A DNA stretch of 64,000 nucleotides from Cymbomonas tetramitiformis (GCA_001247695.2 LGRX02035173.1:26130-90129); one strand, 5' to 3'. Shown: positions 31,301 through 41,504, numbered from the stretch's first letter. A program made the numbers and translations. Notes: generated by a model from the letters alone, not told the origin.

Positions 31301-31874
31301 GTTCTCGTTGTAGATCAAGAAGATCTTCTTCTGATTGAGACACTCCGTACACCCACGAGTCATGAAGCACGTCTCCGGTGTACACACCGAGTTGACCACC
31401 ACAACTCTGCAGTGCCACACAAGCACAGGGAACCTCGCCATGGTCCTCCGCCTCCCAGATTTCTTCGTCCGTCAATTTCTCAGTTGATGATGACACTGCT
31501 GCCGCAGCCTTCTCGATGACCTCACCAGATTTTGACGCAAGCATACGCTTCTTCCGTTTTGCAAGTCGCTCCCTGCACAGTGACTCCCTTGCAGGGTTGT
31601 TCTTGATGAACTCCTGCATTTTCTGAGGATACATAAGCCAGCAGGATTGTGAAGAGTGTCCACCCGTGCACACTGCACATACCAGGTGCTTCTTCTCATT
31701 TACTTTCTTCTCCTCCGATTGCCGTCGTCGGTCACTCAGCAGGCTTTTCGCCACCGCTGCTGTATCGGTGTCTTCTGCGGGAGCAGCATAGTCTTTTAAC
31801 GGGTTTCTCTCCTGCAGGACATTGACATAGAAGAAGTCACTGCGTTGAAGCAACAGCTCAAAAGTGGGTTTCAA
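28377..31874 (-). CDS. Copia pol: zinc knuckle, methyltransferase-like domain, integrase, RT N-terminal part
   Basis: A 1165-residue frame in the -1 frame relative to gag, overlapping it by four bases. A knuckle CAVCTGGHSSQSC (66-78) is followed by a protease-like region ending QYVPDSPFNLLSAVCLEDKY; the usual D-S/T-G is not obvious. Residues 351-498 read GPFTVDMCADKHN...SFYANMPYVDTF, resembling the methyltransferase domain of the PAT element. Next come the pre-integrase HLRLGHL (512-518), CMSC, and integrase D, D, E residues in GYTIHVDDYSG, LLVIQSDNDSTI and ENNARVESYN. RT begins (CRWVVFGNKQTHGVNYEEVY; LLAFTMDVVTCFLNG) and stops at TAG 28377-28379 inside YGLK-x-APR. The methyltransferase-like insert between protease and integrase is not part of standard copia elements. 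Confidence 0.8.
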   Translation of the reverse strand: MKPTFELLLQRSDFFYVNVLQERNPLKDYAAPAEDTDTAAVAKSLLSDRRRQSEEKKVNEKKHLVCAVCTGGHSSQSCWLMYPQKMQEFIKNNPARESLCRERLAKRKKRMLASKSGEVIEKAAAAVSSSTEKLTDEEIWEAEDHGEVPCACVALQSCGGQLGVYTGDVLHDSWVYGVSQSEEDLLDLQRELVSQPSMVASTVEVVQRRVLHYDLMATRTVLNDLAFFEGRTVCAEKAVQFKVMAGEVTESKGAGVALISLWNYATGKVDVLSVEAQYVPDSPFNLLSAVCLEDKYGLYGQLVHRELVSTSGKSRYRLVRDGEIFILPEYVDTEAACPTVHQKVFRDVVNWKFTDFQRWNEEKGPFTVDMCADKHNTQLPKFYSEENSVFDHTLAGQSFYANMPYVDTFIGRLLVKIFTDFAKDPACTKFLLVLPHKPHAVWWGLTKKLEELQTYSKGNVIFSASKDQCYRVEELTESEPGRVWIQGTPWAVTVFYLDQFTVGRIDAKVLVHLRLGHLCDRYIDAMDTQGVNLGVSSEELRASEVTKCSEQCMSCQVSKVTRPSQTMDRGRVPKSMRKTVKKRQASTRLGQLTFTDHGGPFEISLGGFRGYTIHVDDYSGLGCIYFWKRKLEYLPALHLYRDLVRTTGRAILGEDLRVEELVYDLDDLLVIQSDNDSTIIAGQTAEYCRQHGILQRTTAPYLHENNARVESYNRLLQAKARAMLLTGGLCAGMWPLAFHHAVYLLNRVVKAELGMMSTMDVLQQKVDLSILRIFGCRAYAFIDKSLRTKLADRATPLLYVGHDDRSPSYLLYCTSRNKVVRCGMVRFDERVDDVGRLVLSWDPSVVVPLRSLFDCVQLDAPYFEKFTGSSTLILDIAIYAPPDSDEFTGVVKLQSRASTFWAPVSFFLEQSVTNLELLRKILSEQTVNRFYPVFAFASVQLTTGAEWEEAVVCTNARGEHRLPYQVLLLRHCGHTGKSVDVAETSIRFQVQHVALAAVQQQWLPNGVTCPKNWPQLVSAPDAVQWQASNYKEECALIDVKHAIVPVKSLPAGVKSLGMKAVYKAKFDAANVLTERKCRWVVFGNKQTHGVNYEEVYSPCTQLNTLRILIQLSLILGLLAFTMDVVTCFLNGILDLNAPLYVRWPDNRMIRGTYFGRLAKSVYGLK

Positions 31875-32773
31875 GCCTCTCGGCCAAGGTCAGCAACCAC
31901 TGTTGCATACTCTTTGGGCAAAGCCGAAACGGCAAACGCCAGCGCCACCACTTCGATGGTTCTTCTGTCCAGATTCTCTCCACCATACCGGCAGATAGAC
32001 GATTGTAGGTCTGCAAAACAACTGAGCTGTTTTACTGGTTCGCTTGTTGAGTTCACAGTGAGCCTCGTCATACGATTCATTGACGCCGCCAGCTGTCCAA
32101 ATAGTTGAGGCTCTACCCGTGCACGCAGTTTCCGATAAGCTTTGACACCGTCGTTCTCGCAACGACGAACCAAGTCAAAAGCATCCCCTTCAGTGACTTG
32201 TATCAGCACAGCCGATAACACTGCACTCGCAGTTGTAGCTAAGCCCGTCATTGTCACAATACTTGGTGCTCGACCAACGGCTTCAGCGAACGGATTGGTG
32301 TTTGGTGTCATATCAGCCAGATCCTTCATGTTAGCTACGTCACTGATTGATTCCTCACTGTTTACTAGTTCTCTCAGCTCAGGATAGAAACTCACTGCTG
32401 ATTCTAACTGTGTACTAAACCTAGTCCAGGCTTCGTACTGATTCCTTTCATTTCCTGTGTACTTTGATACAGTTGTTAGGGATTTCAACACAGCCTGCAC
32501 AACTTTCGATGCATTCTCACAAGTAATAAGTGTTGCTGCTGATTTTACTTCCTGCTTCTCCTCTGAGGCTGCGAGCCGACGTGATATCATATCCATCATT
32601 TCCATTTGCCTCATTAATAGCACTGACAACTGATCCTCTCTACTCAGATTCACTTCTGGCTTCTCCTCCGGCTCTTCATTACCTTCCATCATTGTAGGTA
32701 GTTTCTCTCGAGCCCGAGTGTGCTTGAATACTCCTGTATCCGGGTTCTGATCTGGCATATACGAAGTCACCAC
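31871..32773 (-). CDS. Copia gag
   Basis: A 300-residue frame starting just inside the 5' LTR. It has an acidic/coiled N-terminal part (REDQLSVLLMRQMEMMDMIS) and a helical domain typical of copia gag (YTGNERNQYEAWTRFSTQLE; FGQLAASMNRMTRLTVNSTS; VVALAFAVSALPKEYATVVA). The zinc knuckle is not here but at the start of pol, so pol expression may need -1 frameshifting in the four-base overlap; I see no classic slippery heptamer. The frame is intact. Confidence 0.8.
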   Translation of the reverse strand: MVTSYMPDQNPDTGVFKHTRAREKLPTMMEGNEEPEEKPEVNLSREDQLSVLLMRQMEMMDMISRRLAASEEKQEVKSAATLITCENASKVVQAVLKSLTTVSKYTGNERNQYEAWTRFSTQLESAVSFYPELRELVNSEESISDVANMKDLADMTPNTNPFAEAVGRAPSIVTMTGLATTASAVLSAVLIQVTEGDAFDLVRRCENDGVKAYRKLRARVEPQLFGQLAASMNRMTRLTVNSTSEPVKQLSCFADLQSSICRYGGENLDRRTIEVVALAFAVSALPKEYATVVADLGREA

Positions 32774-32804
32774 GCAGGATTAACACCTGTGTGGGCCCAT
32801 AACC

Positions 32805-33182
32805 TAGGATAACCTAGATCTAATAATCTGAGATACAGTTTATCTAACAAGCAGATTGCACAGTGAACAACTTATCACAATGATATCGTTTAGTAAATAG
32901 GGAATGACGGCTGTTTACACAACAGCCACCTTTATTGTTCTGAGTTCCCGCCAGATACTCTCTTGGGCGATACGAGTACATAATCAGTCACTACAGTCGA
33001 CACAATAATACTGTCGACTGTGGACTCTCAGTCACACTATCCATGACCACACCCGACAGACTCTGTCGTGGTTGTGGAATACATTTGTGTGTACTGTTAG
33101 TACTTGTTATCCATGACATAAGTTTTGATGACAGCATGACTGGATGACAGAATGACAGATGACTACAGGTCAGGTTTTCCTA
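32805..33182 (-). repeat. 5' LTR of copia element
   Basis: 378 bp, differing from the 3' LTR by a 16-bp internal duplication (gcatgactggatgaca near 33134) and about two point changes. Next to it, inside the element, minus-strand ggttatgggcccacac occupies the primer-binding position; I could not match it to a tRNA. Confidence 0.9.
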
Positions 33183-33229
33183 CAGAGGCCTGCAGCAGTG
33201 TGAGCCCCCCTCTCCATTAATGCGAGGCA

Positions 33230-34103
33230 GCCGTGTGAGCATTCACGCTTCCATGTGGTGGTAGGCTGCAGGCTGCGAGCAGACAGCGCCAGTGAGTGCG
33301 AAACCACGCAGTGGTGGTGGGCGGTGGCCGCCGCAACGTTCACCATGGCCACGTATGTGTTTGGCTTTCCGATTCTTCTCTTTGTTAGCATGTGGCGCCT
33401 TCGGTGCTATCAGAAGGTGCGAATGCCCCGCCAGGTGGCGGACCGCCACGTGGAACTGGTGCAGCAGGGCGTGTGGATCCCGTGCTCCGAGAATGATGTC
33501 GTCGCCGTCCAGCTCAGCGGTTCCTTCCACGCCCTGAAGTTGGATGACCTCCGCCCGCAATACTTCTCCTGGTACGGCGTTTTGAATATGCTGCTGGCAA
33601 AGAAGGGCTCGCCGAGGGGTGAAGAAGCCGTGACGCCATCGCCAGTTCCCAAGAGCGGCATCTTGGTGGAGGCAGAGACAGAGGAGAAGGCCGAGGGGTT
33701 GGAAGGGGGAGGGCGCATAACCAAAGAGACGTTGACAAGGCTCACACGACGGTGGCGAGTGAAGGCGTACATGCAGACTGCTCCCCCTGTGGACCTCTAC
33801 CTCCCCAGACACGCCTTCGTGGAGTGCGGCGGTGTGGACGAGGCCAGCTGCGCGGCTGCGCGGGAGGCACTTGAGGCGAGGAGATCAGCCTCTCTGTGGA
33901 AGAGACCTGCACCGGTGGCGCTGGCTGACTGCGCTGGCAACGAAGAGGGCGGCGAGGAGGGGAGCAAGGAGGGGAGCGTGATCATGACGCGGGACGGGCG
34001 GCTGATCAAGGGAGTGCACTGCTACGAAAAGAATGACGTGGGCGATATGGGCGCCATCACCATGGTCCCGGTGACAATGCTCGACGATCCCGCTTACAGC
34101 AAG
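33230..34103 (+). CDS. Host gene exon after copia: membrane helix and cytosolic loop
   Basis: The frame contains CETTQWWWAVAAATFTMATY then VFGFPILLFVSMWRLRCYQK, a membrane helix with the FGFP/YPxGIP-like signature of this receptor family. A long, charged cytosolic loop follows (EAETEEKAEGLEGGGRITKE; HAFVECGGVDEASCAAAREA), ending AYSK before a strong donor gtaagt at 34104. An upstream TGA in frame near 33206 means that the exon begins after it, most simply at cgaggcag. The loop is longer and more acidic than I expect for the family. Confidence 0.6.
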
Positions 34104-34430
34104 GTAAGTATGGCAATCCTGAGAGGCCCCGCTGCTTGGCTTCAATGTGTCCGAGTAGTCACTTTTCCCCACGCCGATCCAGCCGTCACTACTGCAATTC
34201 GACACGGGGCATGCATACAATTCTCAGCCACCGACAAATCCTGCGGATGACCAGGTAGCGGATGACCGTGGCGAGGAGGCTGGCCGCAGGCACTTGGCCA
34301 GTTTTGGGACCCCTTCGAGGACGCCTGTTATTATTGGCAGGTGCGAGGGCATGCGGGGTGGGAATCCTTGGACACGAACTACTAGCTAGGTAGGGTATCC
34401 TCGGACTTTGAGGTGTGCGGGGCAAGCTTA

Positions 34431-34515
34431 GGGTTCACACGTGGATTTAGGGACATGTATCGGGTTCACACGTGGATTTAGGGACACGTATCGGGTTAGC
34501 ATGTGGATACGAGGC
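34431..34515 (+). repeat. Short tandem repeat, unit 31 bp
   Basis: The word gggttcacacgtggattta starts at 34431 and 34462, with a diverged third copy at 34493. It lies in the intron after the 34103 donor. Confidence 0.7.
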
Positions 34516-35117
34516 AATGCGGAGCACAAATGGGAGCGCAAGGCATCGGTTTTTTTTGTCATTTTAGCCCAAGAGATTTGTGGGAAGTCCCCTAAAGTGA
34601 ATGCAGGAAGTTCTGATCCCCGGTCTGGTTACAATCATGACCAGCTCAAAAGGTTTCTCGATCTAGATGTGTCTGGGATCAGAAATTGTCTCGAACCTTA
34701 CATCGACATGCACACAGGTCTCTCCGGGCAGCCGGGCAGACCCAGAGATCAGAGCCACGTGTGTTGAGAGCGCACAGTTCGAAGAGAAGGCTAGAACTTA
34801 GTGAGAGCCCGGTTGGAAGCGCACCGCTGCGGCTTCTTTTCAGCCACCAAGATTCTAAGTGGCATTGGTGAACTGGGGCACTAATCGAATGCGAAACAGC
34901 TACGATAGTGCACAATGCTCGCTAGGTCAGGAAATAGTAACCAACATTGACGAAAATAAGGACAGCATGTCCTTGTCATTTGATCCAAACTAAGCTGCCG
35001 GCTTTGTTAATTGCTGGAGCGGCCGCCCTTTCGCGGCGCTTTCAAACCTCGATCCTAACAGAATCAGTTTCGATCAATCATCGACTGCCACTTGGTTCAG
35101 GATCTCGATTTCATATT

Positions 35118-35447
35118 TTAGGGTTTAAGCCTTTGCGGCCGATTAGGTCCCACCGTTGCGCTCTGGCCACCCAGTAGAACCCATCCCGTCTTAGCTTTCT
35201 TCTTGTGTGATGACACGTTCTCGTCCTCGGAAGACTCGTTGGAGCTCGTCAAAACCAGGATCGGGTTCTCCTTCAGTATCACCGATCCCGAAGTAGCCCC
35301 ACCATCCTGCGGTCCTGGCCTGCCGTCTTCTGCTGACTTGTTTTCCTCCGATATGTCGGACGGTTCAACATGGAAAATCTCACAGTTCGTTGAACAACAC
35401 ACGTGTGACGACCTAGGACGGCACAATGGAGACGAGGCGATCCCCAA
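35118..35447 (-). other. Acidic, Ser-rich ORF downstream of the methylase relic
   Basis: A 109-residue open frame with acidic and Ser-rich stretches (SDISEENKSAEDGRPGPQDG; TSSNESSEDENVSSHKKKAK) and no recognised domain. It follows the cytosine-methylase relic on the same strand and may be part of the same lost mobile gene. It may also be a chance ORF, hence the low confidence. Confidence 0.25.
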
Positions 35448-35559
35448 TCCTGCAGATCGGACCGTGAACTAGGTTTACTTAATCTAGCGCAGCATTTACA
35501 ATATGAACACACTACAGTACCAACAGACCACTGGGCAAAACCGAGCAAAACCGAGCCTT

Positions 35560-35800
35560 CCCCATTGGGTCTCCGGATAGTCCAGGATCTATAAGGTACG
35601 TTGCACACGAGCGTAGGTCGGCTTGCCGTATGTAGCTGGCATACGCCAGTGGTCTTGGCTTGACTGTACTCAGTGCAAGGAGGAGTCGCCCAGATCACGT
35701 CAAAGGAACCAGGAGGCAGCCGCTTGTAGATCCACTGCTATACCTCGGTGATGGCCGCAACCTTGGTTCGCGCATACAAACCAAGGTATCGTTTACGCAA
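35560..35800 (-). pseudogene. Cytosine-C5 DNA methyltransferase fragment, antisense in host intron
   Basis: The minus strand reads QWIYKRLPPGSFDVIWATPP followed by CTEYSQAKTTG. This is motif IV (P-P-C-T-E-Y-S) of a C5-cytosine-methylase-like family frequent in algae and their viruses. Upstream in the same frame is a TAG (35738-35740). Downstream the homologous reading changes frame (ARVQRTL, TAG, ILDYPETQW). PPC contains the catalytic Cys, but the gene is broken and only a fragment remains, lying antisense in the intron between the 34103 and 36061 host exons. Confidence 0.5.
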
Positions 35801-36060
35801 GAGCCAAATTGCACAAGTTTTCAAATTGGGGGTTGACTTAGGATTGCCGACTGAAAACCCAGTCACTTGAAAACTCGACCGGCGGATACGTACGGAATAA
35901 ATCGATGGGGTATCCAGCCGATGGCATCCCCAACTACAGTGCCATCACTACACCCTCGGCGATCAACAGGTCCAAATATCGACTTGATCTTTCGTGCAAT
36001 CCGGCCCTTGAAAAAACAATTCCTTGATTTAGCGTCACTGTCTACCGTTGTTACTTCATG

Positions 36061-36284
36061 CTGAGAGAAATTCGGGTGCTTCACAACGGGGTTGGTTCGT
36101 GCAGACTGTGGAAATTATACGGCGGCTGTTGCAGACCGGCATTGTGGTGCTGGTGGGAATGATAGCCGGAGAGAACGCGGCACTCGTCTTCGCGGTGCTC
36201 GTCTCGGTCTTCGCCCTTTTGCTGCACCAGCGCTACTCCCCGTTTAAGAATGATTCCATGGACGATCTTGCTCTTTGTATCCTG
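36061..36284 (+). CDS. Host gene transmembrane exon
   Basis: The frame reads QRGWFVQTVEIIRRLLQTGI, VVLVGMIAGENAALVFAVLV, SVFALLLHQRYSPFKNDSMD, DLALCIL, ending at a good donor gtgaga (36285). The W-F-x-x-V-E-x-x-R-R/K-L-L motif before the helix is typical of the membrane region of these TRP-like algal proteins. The start is uncertain: no clear acceptor defines it, and the gtgcag at 36099-36104 would cut the conserved motif. Confidence 0.6.
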
Positions 36285-37082
36285 GTGAGACGCTCTGTCC
36301 CTCTTTGTACCATCTCATCCGCCCTCACGGTTCCCCACTTCATATGGCTACACTGAGTTGGACTGTTGGCCCCGTGATCCGACCAATCTGGAATATGGAA
36401 ATGGTGTATAGCTCCGTGATGAGCTATGACCAGCTCTAACTACTGACCTATCACCCCGCAGTGTACCGCTTGACACATCTCTATTGTCTGTATTTATATT
36501 TATTTTGCCTAATCTCAAAGTGCCAAGTGCAGTTGTATATGCAGCACACGTGTGATGCTCAAGCATAGAACGGTACCACCGAGAGCTTTACAACTCTACT
36601 GCTTGCCGCGACCTAGCCACCCAGAGGCCCCCACCATCCCTCCCGGAACCCGTTGCTGTCATCAAGAATATCTTCACTTGTGCTGAATCCAATAAAACAA
36701 TGCCTTGTTGCACTCGTCCTCGAGAATATCCCGACTTGTTCTGAGACCTAAGCGCCTGCAAGGGTCGCAGTCATCGAGGAAGGCTCTTCTCGTGCATACC
36801 GAGTGTGGGGATGTGATAGCAGCCCCAAGCCAGGCACACTGCGACCAAGTCGCCTATGCGCGCTCAATTTCAGTTTTGTGCCCTTTGGGAATGCCTCCAG
36901 AGGAGTATTTTTAGCTGTTAATCCACCTCTGATCGCGTTGCTAGTTCTTTCCATCCATGCGGGCATGAGGTCGATGCTCTTATAGTAGTAGATGAAGTGA
37001 GCGTATTGGGATCGTAGTAGAGTCCCTATCGTAGGATATGAAGCGTGTAACTGAACCACGTGGCGATTTTGGTGTGGTGTAG

Positions 37083-37523
37083 CTTAACCAATTTATCGTG
37101 CAAATGATGTTGGTGGCCTTCAAGCTAAGCGATGGAGCTAGTGGATTCGAGGTTGGCCTTGTCATCTTCTTGTTACAGATCGTGTTGCTCACCTATGCCA
37201 TGACTCTCATCGTACCCGCTTTCCGCCCAACCTTTGTTGAACTCAAACATACGAGCATCATGCGGATACTTAAGAAGCTCGGTCAGAATTATTCAGCCAA
37301 CAGCATACAGTACAATGAAGCAACCCAACAGGAAAATGAGACAAGAAACTTCGATAGGAACATCAGCAATCCAACCTTCTCGGATCAGTGTCAACGACAG
37401 AGCCAGGTCCAGCCCGGATTCGATGGACGGATCCAGGAAATTTCCTGGGCTCCGTCAATGCCCATCCATGACGGAGCCAATTTAAGTCAGGCTCCGTCCC
37501 TATGCGTTTCCTTCGGGTCTTGA
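37083..37523 (+). CDS. Host gene last exon: final helix and cytosolic tail
   Basis: After tgtggtgtag the frame reads LNQFIVQMMLVAFKLSDGAS, then GFEVGLVIFLLQIVLLTYAM, TLIVPAFRPTFVELKHTSIM, a last membrane helix followed by a polar tail (ENETRNFDRNISNPTFSDQC). It ends at TGA 37521-37523. No helix-like coding sequence is seen beyond. Tail composition is Asn/Gln/Ser-rich. Confidence 0.6.
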   Translation, partial: LNQFIVQMMLVAFKLSDGASGFEVGLVIFLLQIVLLTYAMTLIVPAFRPTFVELKHTSIMRILKKLGQNYSANSIQYNEATQQENETRNFDRNISNPTFSDQCQRQSQVQPGFDGRIQEISWAPSMPIHDGANLSQAPSLCVSFGS

Positions 37524-39714
37524 GAAACCAACCTCCGTCACTACCCGTGTCCATTGAAGCCGATGAAATATAATCTCCGGCGTTACCTGTCTCCGACGGA
37601 TCTTTGAAATTCCTCGACCCGTCTCCATCAAACCGCTGGATTCTAGGAAAATACTTCTAGAAATGACAGAACCAGCAGATCCGAAGCCGGAAGAATGCAT
37701 GCTCCGCTACTACATATCTCCGGCGAGTCCGGAAAATGCGGGCTCCGCTCTGTCTGTGTAAAGCGGATCCTAAAGAAATTCAGCCTCCGTCGCTATCTGC
37801 TGCCTCTGGTCGAGCCAAATAAAACCGTGATAATAATCGACCGGCTCCGTTGTTGACACCGTCTCGTATTGGCGTGGCTGACGATAGCCTATGAGATGGC
37901 GATTAGCAGTTTAAAACAACAGTTGGTGTTTGACATACGGATCACTAATCAGCATTGTCGCTTTGCTGTATGTATAGCGACCCTGTATGAGTCATTTTTT
38001 GGTAGCCTGGCGAGCATCCAATATTAATGATGGTCTGGCTACTCATCAAATGCCCCCAGTTCTTCCAGTACTGCAATCGTCTCACTGGTAATCCTCCCTA
38101 CTACGAGACCTGTGGAGAATGTAGAGAAGATGAACGCGGCCATCAAAGTACGATGCTTTGCTACAATTTCGTTGGATCTGCCGCCGAGGAAATTTCTTTG
38201 AATGTGGTCCCTGACCTGTCCAAGACCTTTGATCATGAAGATGCAGCACCTTACAGGAAGAAGCCCAGAGCCGAATAAGTTGCAATTGCCTAATGTAAAT
38301 CGGGGAAAAAAAACTCCTCACAGGGCAACCGTTGGATTGATGATTATCGCACTCGCTGCATTTAAGTTGGGGTCGATAATCGATCGAGTTTTAAATTCGA
38401 GGATCGAAAGAATCGCGGGGAAGGACAGGGACTTCAGTAATGAATGAAAACAAAGCCAGACTAGAGCAGACAGCTTATTCTGGAGTGCAATTTATGTGGG
38501 GTTGTTATTTCATATCGGTCAATTTTGGTAGATATGCCCTTTCCTAAAAATACTTTATGAGCTCATAATAAGGAACGATCTTCAGTCAGTAAGTGTTCCA
38601 ACTGGTAATTGCAAACCTAGCTATATGATTGTGTATCGTGCATATTAGCTGACTACTGCCCCAAGCTAACAGATATGCTCCTCTCAGTACCCCTCTCGAA
38701 ACCTTGGACAGCCTTTTAACTTGTTAAACGGTGACAGCGCTCTTAATCCTCGTCGTTGATTCACCCTGCCTTTGATATGGTTAAGCAACCTCGTGCTATG
38801 GTTATTAATTGATATTGCACCTCCACCTATCGATATTGATCGATACCGTCAATGTACCTATAGCTAGTTATTGATACCGCGACTGCACCTATTGTTATTT
38901 GTCGATCGTGAAAAATATTTATCGTTATCGATCGATCTCAAATCGGAAATGTTGAAAAGTAATCGATATGCCTCAAAACGTTCGATGCCGCTCCTTGCTC
39001 TACACGACAAACGAATATTTCTTGCTCGACCGTGCCTTCGACCTCGAAAAGACTTCAAAGTTCCACAATAAGGCTTAATTGTTGGAGGATTCCTTGAGTG
39101 ACATTTTCTTCTCTTTCAAACTCGAAGTTACTATATATCGGTCAGTTCTACAGCGCTTACTATGCATGTCATATCATGCGAATGAGTATTGACCGATATT
39201 TCATAGCTTTTGCGACCGAAATGCAGCCGGTCTGAAGCTATGATTGGCAAGTGGATAGGATATTAGCAGGTGGCCACTTATGATATGGCATATGGGCAAG
39301 ATATTAGCAGGTGGGCTATTGCCCGCCTACGTCTTCAAGCGCGCGTATACATACATACACATTTTCAAAACAGGGGGAGGAACAGCAACAAAACGAGCCT
39401 TTCGTCTACCGGACAACGCGACTTTTGACACTCTTTTCTCCTCCTAAGCAATGGGCTAAGCAATCGCAGCTGCCTCGATGGGAGCTTGTGACACGTTTCT
39501 TAGTGCGCGATTGGCCAGTTTTAAGCGGTTCGATCGGCTGGGTGCCCCTGGGTCCCACGAATTATTTTCAGGTCGAAAGATCCATTTAAGCAAACGAAAA
39601 AACCCGAAATCGCGGGGAGGCTGGAAATTTCGCGATTTTCGATATAAGCAATCGAGGGCTGAAGGCTGGATCGAAAATGACTGTTGCTGAAAGTCGGGCC
39701 CGCACTGTACCAGT
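37524..39714. other. AT-rich gene-free stretch
   Basis: No coding signal above chance on either strand. At 38820-38960 there are diverged words such as gcacctattgttat and tcgatcg, the inverse complement of a repeat at 47540-47710. Several 12-15 bp words starting ctccg recur at 37440-37860. Confidence 0.35.
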
Positions 39715-41102
39715 TCAAGCAGTCCCACTAGTCCCATCCGTCCTGGCACTAGCCCCGTAAGTCCCACAAATCCATTCCGTCTCATTAGTCCCGCATAATC
39801 CTACAATCCGCTTTAGACGTTCAGACCCACCAGGTCCAGCAGCCCCCGCAATTCCATTAGTTTCATCAGTGCCACCAGTTCCATTCGTCCCATCCGACCT
39901 GTGAGTCCCAGCAGTCCCACCATTTCCAATCGTCTAACTGGAAAAGTACACCAAAAGCCTGGCTGCCGCAGGCGATTTCTTTTTTTGAATATAGGAATAT
40001 TTCCTTGCAAAATTCCATCATGTTATTAATGGGCAATATAGCCATCTTGGTTCACATGGAATATCCCGCCTGCTGGATTTCATCTACAATGAGTAAAAGT
40101 ATTTCATATGCACGTACCAGTTCTAGCTGTCCCAGTAGTCCCATAAGTCCTGGCACTAGCCCCGTAAGTCGCACAAATCCATTCCGTCTGAATAAACCCG
40201 CATAATCCTACAATTCTCTTTAGACGTTCAGACCCACCAGGTCCAGCAGTCCCCGCAATTCCATTAGTTTCATCAGTGCCACCAGTTCCATTCGTCCCAT
40301 CCGACCTGTGAGTCCCAGCAGTCTCACCATTTCCAATCGTCTAACCGGAAAAGTACACCAAAAGCCTGGCTGCCGCAGGCGATTTCTTTTGAATATAGGA
40401 ATATTCCCTTGCAAAATTCCATCATGTTTTTAATGGGCAATATAGCCATCTTGGTTCACATGGAATATTCCGCCTGCTGGATTTCATCGACAATGAGTAA
40501 AAGTATTTCATATGCACGTACCAGTTCAAGCAGTCCCACTAGTCCCATCAGTCCTGGCACTAGCCCCGTAAGTTCCACAAATCCGTTCCGTCTCATTAGT
40601 CCCGCATAATCCTACAATCCGCTTTAGACGTTCAAACCCACCAGGTCCAGCAGTCCCCGCAATTCCATTAGTTTCATCAGTGCCACCAGTTCCATTCGTC
40701 CCATCCGACCTGCGAGTCCCAGCAGTCCCACCATTTCCAATCGTCTAACTGGAAAAGTACACCAAAAGCCTGGCTGCCGCAGGAGATTTCTTTTTTTGAA
40801 TATAGGAATATTTCCTTGCAAAATTCCATCATGTTTTTAATAAGCAATATAGCCATCTTGATTCACATGGAATATTCCGCCTGCTGGATTTCATCTAGAA
40901 TGAGTAAAAGTATTTTATATGTACGTACCAGTTCAAGCAGTCCCACTAGTCCCATCAGTCCTGGCACTAGCCCCGTAAGTCCCACAAATCCATTCAGTCT
41001 CATTAGTCCCGCATAATCCTACAATCCGCTTTAGACGTTCAAACCCGCCAGGTCCAGCAGCCCCCGCAATTCCATTAGTTTCATCAGTGCCACCAGTTCC
41101 AT
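39715..41102 (-). repeat. Tandem array, unit about 405 bp
   Basis: The word agacgttca recurs at 39815, 40222, 40626 and 41033 (spacings 407, 404, 407). Each unit has the segments aaagcctggctgccgcagg and ccttgcaaaattccatcatg. Inside units a 9-bp sub-repeat (variations of agtcccacc) produces a minus-strand open frame with a three-residue Leu/Met period; the 64-66-residue ORFs that appear in every unit are a consequence of this and probably not genes. Confidence 0.85.
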
Positions 41103-41345
41103 CCAAGCATTCGGGACCTCCGATTACAATTCAGGACCTCTTATTCCAATGCAGGACCTCCGATTAGAATTCGGGACCTCCGATTACAATTCGGGACCTC
41201 CGATTACAATTCAGGACCTCCGATTACCATTCGGGACCTCCGATAAGCATTCATGACCTCCGATTACAATTCAGGACCTCCGATAAGCATTCAGGACCTA
41301 TGATAAACATTCAGGACCTCCGATTACAATTCAGGACCTCCGATT

Positions 41346-41504
41346 ACAATTCGGGAGATTCCATTAAAGCATCTCGCAAACAATGGATCTATTCCAACCC
41401 CAAGGAATGCACACAGTTTAATTTCCAAATGCCTCGAGGAACAAACAAGGGCGCATGGGGGGTTGAGGGGGACCGATAGTGGGACCCATCAAAAGGGTAT
41501 AGAG
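41346..41504 (+). repeat. Interspersed block in the minisatellite, copy 1 of 5
   Basis: Begins attccattaaagcatc, contains caaagaatggatctaccc-like and aaccccaaggaatgcacac, and ends with G-rich words (gggacccatcaaaagggt). Recognisable copies follow at 41702, 42335, 43013 and 45365, some with longer G-rich ends. The repeated order shows that minisatellite and block were amplified together as a larger unit. Confidence 0.75.

Larger units (their letters stand above)
26893..33182 (-). mobile_element. Ty1/copia LTR retrotransposon, complete
   Basis: Long terminal repeats at 26893-27254 and 32805-33182 have inverted tips (taggataacct / aggttttccta) and are flanked by the 5-bp target duplication CAGAG at 26888-26892 and 33183-33187. 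The element lies on the minus strand. A purine-rich tract next to the left LTR (minus strand cacggaggag) fits a polypurine tract. Order gag, zinc knuckle, protease-like, methyltransferase-like, integrase, reverse transcriptase, RNase H: integrase before RT makes it copia. The LTRs differ by about two substitutions and one 16-bp duplication, so the insertion is young. Confidence 0.9.

Noticed and set aside
37980..38060. Extra membrane exon of the host gene
   Set aside because: No helix of the right kind and no phase-compatible splice sites after the stop at 37523.
38027..38278. ORF with NPPYYETCG as a methyltransferase motif
   Set aside because: No other motif around it, AT-rich surroundings and no homologous layout; chance match.
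39813..41016. Repeated 64-66-residue ORFs on both strands
   Set aside because: They recur because the 405-bp unit recurs; the Leu/Met periodicity comes from a 9-bp sub-repeat.
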